A stretch of DNA of 6,364 nt from Clostridia bacterium (GTDB taxonomy: Bacteria > Bacillota > Clostridia > Oscillospirales > CAG-272), in NCBI GenBank assembly GCA_017420845.1, contig JAFQOC010000395.1, forward strand, positions 1-6,364. The letters run 5' to 3'. Made by a program: the position numbers and the translations under genes. Positions 1 through 4,465 of the stretch are shown piece by piece. The notes under the pieces are model-generated. The model had not been told where the DNA came from and did no database searches. It saw only the letters and a list, made by a program, of their open reading frames with translations. Each line of letters opens with the position of its first letter. Within the stretch, counting starts at the first letter, position 1.

Positions 1-1550
1 AGGCCGCCGAATTCGCCACCCGCGACGGCGTGCTGGACCATTGGGGCGACTCGGTTCAGGGAGAGCGCTTCTTCGCCGCCCTGGAGTCCGCCGCTTTTGG
101 CGTGGACGAGACCAACTGCGACCTCTACGATCTCATCAACGTAGGCCTGTCGGTGGTCAAGCCCGACAGTAAGTTTTATCAACTGGTCACCGACACCGTG
201 GCCTGGTGCCGTCAGTACGACGACGTCAAGCGCATCCTCCGTAAGATCCTCCACAAGTACGGCCACCCCGACTGCACCAACCTCTTCCAGAACATCGGCA
301 TCACCCTGGCCGCCCTCCTCAAGGGCAATCTGGACGAGATCAAGACGGGTATGGACGCCCTGAACTGCGGCTTTGACACCGACTGCACCTGCGCCACCGC
401 GGGAGCGGTCATCGGCATCATCCGCGGGGCCAAGTCCCTGGAGGCCGAGTACGGCTGGGGGGATATCAAGTTCGTGCTGGGAGTGAGATCCGACCGCCGC
501 AGTGACAGCGTCTTCGATTTCTCTGAGGATATCGCCCTACTGGGCAAGAGCTGGAACCCCGACCTCATCGAGGGCGGCGAGGTCAAGACCTACAATTATG
601 AAGCCCCCGACCCCGTGGCGGTGTGGGTGGAGTACCCCGCCTTCTCCGACGGCCGCCCCGACTGCTCCATCGCCTTGGGGGAGACCAAGACCCTCGCCCT
701 CTGCTTCGGCAATTCCACGACCGAGGACTACCGCCTCGCCTACCGTGTCAAGGGTCTCTGTCTGGACGTCTGCGGGGAGACCGCGCTGGATCGAACCGAG
801 ATGGCCGAGCTTTCCCTGACCGTGACTCTTCCCGCCGATCTGCCGGTGCTGCCCGAAACCAATCTCTATACCGTCGAATATACCCTGAACGGGAAAGCCT
901 ACACCTACACCTTCGGTCTCTGCGGAGCCACCCCCTGGAAGGCCGTCGGCCCCATCTGGCGCACCGACCCCGTCTGCACCACCGAAAAACTGGTCAAGGT
1001 CCCCAACTACTGGCACCTCATGAACCCCGGCTATCGCTACAAGGGGGACTCCACCGATATCGTCCGCCGCTTCCACCTCAACATGGCGGTGGATACCACC
1101 ACCCCCTACCTCTCCGCCGAGGAGCTGTATGCCCCCCTGGACCCCGCCGCCGACACCAAGTACGAGGAGACCCTCTTCTCCCTGCGTGAGGACAGCTTCC
1201 GTCTTGACGATATCTACGGCTTCTCCGCCCCCTCGGTTTGCTACTTGGTCCGCGAGCTGATCTCCCCCGTAGAGGAGACGGTCTGTGTCCAGATGGGTCA
1301 CTCGTCCCCCTTTGCCCTGTATATCAACGGTGAGCTGGTCTGCGAGCGGGACACCTGCGACACCTGGGACGCCGAGAACGTCCACGTGCAAAATATTCAC
1401 ATCCGTGAGGGCGTGAATACTGTGGTCCTCCGCCTGACACGGGTCAACGCCGACGCGAAATACAACTTGATCTTCTCCGAGGGAGCCACCTGCGCCACCC
1501 ATATCACCCACTACGGCTCGGTCAACCCTCTCTGCTTCAAGAAGCCTTGA
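1..1550 (+). CDS. ADP-ribosylglycohydrolase family protein with beta-sandwich C-terminal region, 5' partial
   Basis: The reading frame is open from base 3, so the true start lies upstream; the GTG at 30 has no ribosome binding site. The stop is TGA at 1548-1550. Bases about 40-450 encode the C-terminal half of a DraG/ARH-type all-helical domain. Visible are WGDSVQGERFFAALESAAFG, a YGHPDCTN segment, FQNIG, and the family's metal-site motif GFDTDCTCATAGAVIGI, with Asp codons at 375 and 381. Enzymes of this family remove ADP-ribose from proteins or small molecules using two metal ions; the N-terminal metal ligands would be outside the window. Cys follows the DTD where ARH3-type enzymes have Thr; I recall DTDC in related bacterial proteins. 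From about 590 to 950 the protein is beta-rich (possibly Ig-like). From about 1240 to 1500 it resembles a galactose-binding-type jelly roll (LYINGELV, then REGVNTVVLRL). No signal peptide can be judged. The family call is solid; activity and substrate are unknown. Confidence 0.85.
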   Translation, partial: AAEFATRDGVLDHWGDSVQGERFFAALESAAFGVDETNCDLYDLINVGLSVVKPDSKFYQLVTDTVAWCRQYDDVKRILRKILHKYGHPDCTNLFQNIGITLAALLKGNLDEIKTGMDALNCGFDTDCTCATAGAVIGIIRGAKSLEAEYGWGDIKFVLGVRSDRRSDSVFDFSEDIALLGKSWNPDLIEGGEVKTYNYEAPDPVAVWVEYPAFSDGRPDCSIALGETKTLALCFGNSTTEDYRLAYRVKGLCLDVCGETALDRTEMAELSLTVTLPADLPVLPETNLYTVEYTLNGKAYTYTFGLCGATPWKAVGPIWRTDPVCTTEKLVKVPNYWHLMNPGYRYKGDSTDIVRRFHLNMAVDTTTPYLSAEELYAPLDPAADTKYEETLFSLREDSFRLDDIYGFSAPSVCYLVRELISPVEETVCVQMGHSSPFALYINGELVCERDTCDTWDAENVHVQNIHIREGVNTVVLRLTRVNADAKYNLIFSEGATCATHITHYGSVNPLCFKKP

Positions 1551-1618
1551 TGGACAACGCAAAAAGCTGATTTCTGCATATCTTGTTGTATAATTGAATA
1601 TTTGTAACATATGACACA

Positions 1619-1646
1619 AAAGGGACGGATTTATTTTCGTCCCTTT
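1619..1646. terminator. Possible weak or bidirectional terminator hairpin after the ADP-ribosylglycohydrolase gene
   Basis: AAAGGGACG at 1619-1627 pairs perfectly with CGTCCCTTT at 1638-1646 (9 bp) around a 10-base AT-rich loop. It lies 69 bases past the stop of the first gene and just ahead of the next promoter, where a terminator is expected. Read on the + strand there is no T-run after the stem beyond the TTT that closes it (GGTGTATATT follows). Read on the - strand the stem ends in TTTT. Its efficiency is therefore uncertain. Confidence 0.5.
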
Positions 1647-1661
1647 GGTGTATATTGACAA

Positions 1662-1690
1662 TTGCAAAAAAAGAGGGTTTGTGCTATAAT
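1662..1690 (+). promoter_or_regulatory. Sigma-A promoter of the amino acid ABC importer operon
   Basis: A consensus -10 box TATAAT at 1685-1690 is preceded by TGC at 1682-1684, an extended -10 element. TTGCAA at 1662-1667 lies 17 bases upstream and is the best-spaced -35 box (4 of 6 matches). A perfect TTGACA lies at 1655-1660, but its 24-base spacing is too long for standard use with this -10. Transcription would start near 1697, giving a leader of roughly 44 bases before the ATG at 1741. Confidence 0.8.
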
Positions 1691-1698
1691 AGTACCAC

Positions 1699-1719
1699 GC
1701 ATTTTTATGCAGAATATTC
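1699..1719. promoter_or_regulatory. Two small palindromes in the leader, possible operator
   Basis: Just after the -10 box are GCAT-TTTT-ATGC (1699-1710) and a perfect 8-base palindrome GAATATTC (1712-1719). They cover the expected transcription start and the first part of the leader, where a repressor would act. The first has the symmetric W-rich-centre layout of arginine-repressor boxes, but the match is short and the regulator cannot be named. The palindromes are seen; the operator function is a guess. Confidence 0.25.
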
Positions 1720-1725
1720 ACTGTT

Positions 1726-1731
1726 AAGGAG
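1726..1731 (+). promoter_or_regulatory. Ribosome binding site of the solute-binding protein gene
   Basis: AAGGAG at 1726-1731 lies 9 bases before the ATG at 1741. This fixes the start, which also gives a well-formed lipoprotein signal peptide. Confidence 0.9.
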
Positions 1732-1740
1732 ACAAATATC

Positions 1741-2589
1741 ATGAAAAAGCTGATTGCAGTTGCTATGGCTCTTTGCATGCTGGTGAGCGCCGTCTGTCTG
1801 TTCGCTTCCTGCGACAAGAAGGACGAGAACACCCTGGTCATGGCTACCAACGCCGCATTCCCTCCCTACGAGTTCAAGGACGGTGACAAGATCGTCGGTA
1901 TCGACGCCGAGATCGCCGCCGCCATCGCCGAGAAGCTGGGTATGAAGCTGGAGATCGTGGACGTGGACTTCGGTGCCGTCCTGACCGGTGTGGCCGAGGG
2001 CAAGTACGACATGGGTATGGCCGGTATCACCGTCACCGACAAGCGTAAGGAGTCCATGGACTTCTCCAACACCTACGCCACCGGTATCCAGGTCATCATC
2101 GTCAACGACGGTTCCCCCATCGCCACCCTGGACGACCTCTGGAACTTCGACGAGAACGGTGACCCCGCTTCCCTGAAGAACCCCGACATCAAGATCGGTG
2201 TTCAGCAGGACACCACCGGTGACATCTACTCCTCCTCCGCCATTTCCGGCTGGGGCTTCAACGACCTCAACGAGGACGAGTCCATCAAGACCGACCGTGT
2301 CATCCGCTACAAGACCGGTGCTGAGGCTGTCGCTGCTCTGAAGAGCGGTAAGGTCGATTGCGTCATCATCGACAACGAGCCCGCCAAGTCCTTTGTGGCT
2401 GCCAATGAGGGCATCCACATCCTGGCCGGCGACAACGAGTACGCCGTTGAGGACTACGCCATCTGCGTGGACAAGGGCAACACCGAGCTGCTGGACAAGA
2501 TCAACAAGGCTCTGGACGAGCTGAAGGCTGACGGTACCATCGACGGTATCATCAACAAGTACATCCCCAAGGACGGCGGCGCACAGTAA
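1741..2589 (+). CDS. Polar amino acid ABC transporter substrate-binding lipoprotein (SBP_bac_3 family)
   Basis: A complete 282-residue extracytoplasmic binding protein that should capture an amino acid and deliver it to the permease encoded next. The N-terminus is a lipoprotein signal: MKK, a hydrophobic stretch, then LFASC with Cys24 as the lipidation site. The mature part is a full SBP_bac_3 domain from about residue 31 to 276: LVMATNAAFPPYEF, GIDAEIAAAIAEKLG, GKYDMGMAGITVT, then DKRKESMDFS. Arg102 in that last motif corresponds to the Arg that binds the ligand carboxylate in HisJ-type proteins. The GVQQDTTGD strand at 153-161 and Asp211 in KVDCVIIDNEP, the expected amino-group ligand, follow. 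Residues 134-150 form an acidic insertion before the GVQ strand. Gly and Arg codons favour GGT and CGT more than in the neighbouring genes, which suggests high expression. It is the first gene of the operon. Comparable proteins are annotated as glutamine, arginine, histidine or cystine binding; the substrate is not decidable here. Confidence 0.95.
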   Translation: MKKLIAVAMALCMLVSAVCLFASCDKKDENTLVMATNAAFPPYEFKDGDKIVGIDAEIAAAIAEKLGMKLEIVDVDFGAVLTGVAEGKYDMGMAGITVTDKRKESMDFSNTYATGIQVIIVNDGSPIATLDDLWNFDENGDPASLKNPDIKIGVQQDTTGDIYSSSAISGWGFNDLNEDESIKTDRVIRYKTGAEAVAALKSGKVDCVIIDNEPAKSFVAANEGIHILAGDNEYAVEDYAICVDKGNTELLDKINKALDELKADGTIDGIINKYIPKDGGAQ

Positions 2590-2615
2590 TCGCCACCGCT
2601 TGCAACCGTAACCGA

Positions 2616-2655
2616 GAGGAGAGGGGTCTCGTACTCCCTCTCCTCCCTCTGTTTT
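2616..2655 (+). terminator. Intercistronic hairpin with T-rich tail (attenuating terminator or mRNA 3'-end stabiliser)
   Basis: GAGGAGAGGG at 2616-2625 pairs perfectly with CCCTCTCCTC at 2636-2645 (10 bp) around a 10-base loop. After six bases comes TTTTCTT (2652-2658). The T-run is displaced from the stem, so a full stop is unlikely and partial termination is more plausible. It lies between the binding-protein and permease genes, where such hairpins often let the binding protein be made in excess. No separate promoter is evident in this gap. Confidence 0.55.
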
Positions 2656-2674
2656 CTTGCACACCCAAAATACG

Positions 2675-2681
2675 AAAGGGG
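2675..2681 (+). promoter_or_regulatory. Ribosome binding site that decides the TTG start of the permease
   Basis: AAAGGGG at 2675-2681 is followed after 8 bases by TTG at 2690. A second in-frame TTG at 2657 has only T- and C-rich sequence before it and lies in the tail of the hairpin, so the start at 2690 is preferred. The first in-frame ATG, at 2759, would remove 23 residues and has no such site. Confidence 0.75.
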
Positions 2682-2689
2682 AACAAGCT

Positions 2690-3433
2690 TTGGAAAGCAT
2701 ACAAGCATGGTTTGCCGATCTGGCGGCAGACTTCCGATTGAATTTCATTGACGGTGCCATGTGGAAGTGGCTGGTGCAGGGTCTGCGCAATACCCTGGTC
2801 ATCACCTTCTTTGCCCTGCTTCTGGGCGTGGTGCTGGGTGTCGTGGTGGCGGCGGTCCGCTCCTCCTACGACAAGAACCGCGAGGCCATGGCTCTGCACA
2901 AGGGCTTCGGCTACTACGTTTTCACCTTTGTCAACGGCATCTGCAAGCTGTACCTCACCGTCATCCGCGGTACCCCCGTCATGGTCCAGCTGCTCATCAT
3001 GTACTTCATCATCTTCGCCTCCTCCCGCAACGATATCCTCATCGCCACCATCGCCTTCGGTATCAACTCGGGCGCCTACGTGGCCGAGATTTTGCGCGGC
3101 GGTATCATGTCCATCGACAACGGCCAGTTTGAGGCGGGTCGCTCCCTGGGCTTCAACTACATCCAGACCATGATCTACATCATCATCCCCCAGGTCTTCA
3201 AGAGCGTGCTCCCCACCCTGTGCAACGAGTTCATCGTCCTTCTGAAGGAGACCTCCATCGCGGGCTACGTGGGCGTTATGGACCTGACCAAGGCGGGCGA
3301 CCTCATCCGCGGCCGTACCTTCTCGGCCTTCATGCCCCTCATCGCGGTGGCCCTGATCTACCTTGTGTTGGTCGTGGTGCTGACTGCCCTGGTGGGAGTT
3401 CTGGAAAGGAGTCTGCGAAAGAATGAGCGCTAA
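2690..3433 (+). CDS. Polar amino acid ABC transporter permease (HisM/GlnP family)
   Basis: This integral membrane subunit forms the translocation path for the amino acid delivered by the upstream lipoprotein and couples to the downstream ATPase. From the TTG at 2690 it has 247 residues, close to the usual 215-250; the longer frame from 2657 would add 11 polar residues. The order of elements is: an N-terminal amphipathic stretch, GLRNTLVITFFALLLGVVLG starting TM1 (about 33-56), a longer than usual charged loop (58-75), the family motif IRGTPVMVQ (92-100), TM2 (about 97-112), and GINSGAYVAEILRGGI (124-139). Then come the ATPase-coupling EAA loop EAGRSLGF...IIIP (148-167) and a last TM at about 214-238. 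The EAA loop has the expected conserved Gly at 154. It overlaps the ATPase gene by 11 bases, so the two are probably translationally coupled. Membership of the HisM/GlnP family is clear; the substrate is unknown. Confidence 0.93.
   Translation: MESIQAWFADLAADFRLNFIDGAMWKWLVQGLRNTLVITFFALLLGVVLGVVVAAVRSSYDKNREAMALHKGFGYYVFTFVNGICKLYLTVIRGTPVMVQLLIMYFIIFASSRNDILIATIAFGINSGAYVAEILRGGIMSIDNGQFEAGRSLGFNYIQTMIYIIIPQVFKSVLPTLCNEFIVLLKETSIAGYVGVMDLTKAGDLIRGRTFSAFMPLIAVALIYLVLVVVLTALVGVLERSLRKNER
3405..3411 (+). promoter_or_regulatory. Ribosome binding site of the ATPase gene, inside the permease gene
   Basis: AAAGGAG at 3405-3411 lies 11 bases before the ATG at 3423 and within the last codons of the permease. 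It supports the overlapping start over later candidates. Confidence 0.8.
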
Positions 3434-4166
3434 TGAGATCATCCGCGTGAGCGGACTCAAGAAGTATTACAAGGGCGATAAGATCAAGGCCCTGGACGGC
3501 GTGGATGCCGTCATCAATCACGGCGAGGTGGTGGTGGTCATCGGCCCTTCGGGCAGCGGTAAGTCCACCTTCCTCCGCTCCCTGAACCTCCTGGAGATCC
3601 CCACGGGGGGCGAGATCTACGTGGACGGCCATAACATCCTGGCCAAGGGTGCCAACGTGGACCTCCACCGCCAAAAGATGGGCATGGTCTTCCAGCACTT
3701 CAACCTCTTCCCCCACATGACCATCCTCCGCAACATGACCATCGCCCCCATGAAGCTTCTGAAGAAGTCCCGCGAGGAGGCCGAGTCCCTGGCCATGGAG
3801 CTTCTGGAGAAGGTAGGCCTGGCCGACAGAGCGGGTGCCTACCCCAGCCAGCTCTCGGGCGGTCAGAAGCAGAGAGTCGCCATCGTCCGCGCCCTGTGTA
3901 TGCAGCCCGACGTCATGCTCTTCGACGAGCCTACCTCGGCCCTCGACCCCGAGATGGTGGGCGAGGTTCTGGAGGTCATGAAGTCCCTGGCCCACGACGG
4001 CATGACCATGATCGTGGTCACCCACGAGATGGGCTTTGCCCGGGAGGTGGGATCCCGCGTCATCTTCATGGCCGACGGCCGCATCATCGAGGAGGGGACT
4101 CCCGACGAGATGTTCGACAACCCCAAGAGCGAGAGACTGCAGACCTTCCTTGCCAAGGTGCTGTAA
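3423..4166 (+). CDS. Polar amino acid ABC transporter ATP-binding protein (GlnQ/HisP family)
   Basis: This cytoplasmic ATPase subunit forms a dimer that powers the importer. It has 247 residues, the normal length for GlnQ/HisP-type proteins. All nucleotide-binding motifs are intact and in order: Walker A GPSGSGKST (41-49), Q-loop Gln91 in VFQHFNLFPH, ABC signature LSGGQKQR (144-151), Walker B VMLFDEP (164-170) with the catalytic Glu169, D-loop SALD (172-175) and switch His201 in VVTHEMGFA. The FNLFPHMT and THEMGFAREV stretches are characteristic of the polar amino acid uptake subfamily. RVAIVRAL has Val where Ala is usual, which is a mild change. It is the last gene of the operon, overlapping the permease by 11 bases. 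Downstream is the inverted-repeat gap, so the transcript probably ends there. Many such genes are called glnQ by similarity; glutamine specificity is not shown. Confidence 0.97.
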   Translation: MSANEIIRVSGLKKYYKGDKIKALDGVDAVINHGEVVVVIGPSGSGKSTFLRSLNLLEIPTGGEIYVDGHNILAKGANVDLHRQKMGMVFQHFNLFPHMTILRNMTIAPMKLLKKSREEAESLAMELLEKVGLADRAGAYPSQLSGGQKQRVAIVRALCMQPDVMLFDEPTSALDPEMVGEVLEVMKSLAHDGMTMIVVTHEMGFAREVGSRVIFMADGRIIEEGTPDEMFDNPKSERLQTFLAKVL

Positions 4167-4465
4167 GAGGATAGTCTAACTGGCAACTTGTGAAAAAAAG
4201 ACTGACAAGGCCGATCCGTGGACGGGCGCACACATAGGTGCGCCCCTACCCCCAATATTCTAATTAGTTATGTGGCCCTTGGGGGTATGAGGACGGTAGG
4301 GGCGCACCTATGTGTGCGCCCTCTGACCCAAGCCATAGATCTTGTTTTGACGGAAAGGCCGACAGATCCCGTTTCGCCCAGTCCCTCCATTCATGTTTAA
4401 AATTCCCCCCGCATACAAATACTAACCGTAATCCCCGAAACTAACCAAAGAAAGTGATAACGCAT
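4167..4465 (+). other. Intergenic region between the ABC operon and glgP
   Basis: These 299 bases hold no credible gene. Short open frames across them arise from the inverted repeat and have no ribosome binding site. Bases 4167-4223 show an A-run (4192-4199) but no convincing terminator. The inverted repeat fills 4224-4321. Bases 4322-4465 should contain the glgP promoter. The best -10-like sequences are TAAAAT (4398-4403) and TACAAA (4414-4419), neither with a good -35 box. I find no tRNA or recognisable riboswitch. Confidence 0.6.
4224..4321. repeat. Perfect 27-bp inverted repeat made of two REP-like hairpins (BIME-like)
   Basis: The arm at 4224-4250 is the exact reverse complement of 4295-4321, separated by 44 AT-richer bases. 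Each arm is itself a hairpin, GGGCGCAC and GTGCGCCC around a 6-base loop (4224-4245 and 4300-4321). The right hairpin is preceded by GTAG (4296-4299) and the left is followed by CTAC (4246-4249), each sharing one G or C with the extended hairpin foot. GTAG at the foot of a hairpin is the hallmark of REP sequences moved by RAYT (TnpA-REP) transposases. A second nested pair, TACCCCCAA (4247-4255) and TTGGGGGTA (4279-4287), lies inside. No transposase is in the window. The structure could also terminate transcription or protect the 3' end of the ABC transcript. Confidence 0.85.

Noticed and set aside
1589..1594. Second TATAAT as a promoter
   Set aside because: No -35-like sequence lies at 16-18 bases upstream and no TGn extension is present; it is probably chance in AT-rich sequence.
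537..1850. 437-codon - strand open frame across the first gene and the next promoter
   Set aside because: It is codon-register shadow of the ADP-ribosylglycohydrolase gene. It runs through the promoter and into the next gene and has no domain signature.
1705..2805. 366-codon - strand open frame opposite the binding-protein gene
   Set aside because: Codon-register shadow with biased composition (Asp, Val, Gly, Leu). The + strand product is a full SBP_bac_3 protein.
3431..3435. TAATG stop-start overlap at the permease/ATPase junction
   Set aside because: The ATG at 3433 is out of frame with the ATPase. The real start is ATG 3423 with AAAGGAG upstream.
4224..4321. Inverted repeat as an insertion sequence or MITE with target duplication
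   Set aside because: Bases flanking the two arms do not form a direct repeat longer than 3 bases, and no transposase lies between or beside them. The REP-like reading fits better.
4200..4385. Possible tRNA or structured RNA in the gap before glgP
   Set aside because: No cloverleaf can be drawn and no GTTCRA T-loop is present. The pairing is fully explained by the inverted repeat.
4218..4400. 60-codon + strand frame over the inverted repeat
   Set aside because: Much of it is simply translation of the repeat arms (the peptide GAHLCVRP also appears from the other strand). There is no ribosome binding site.
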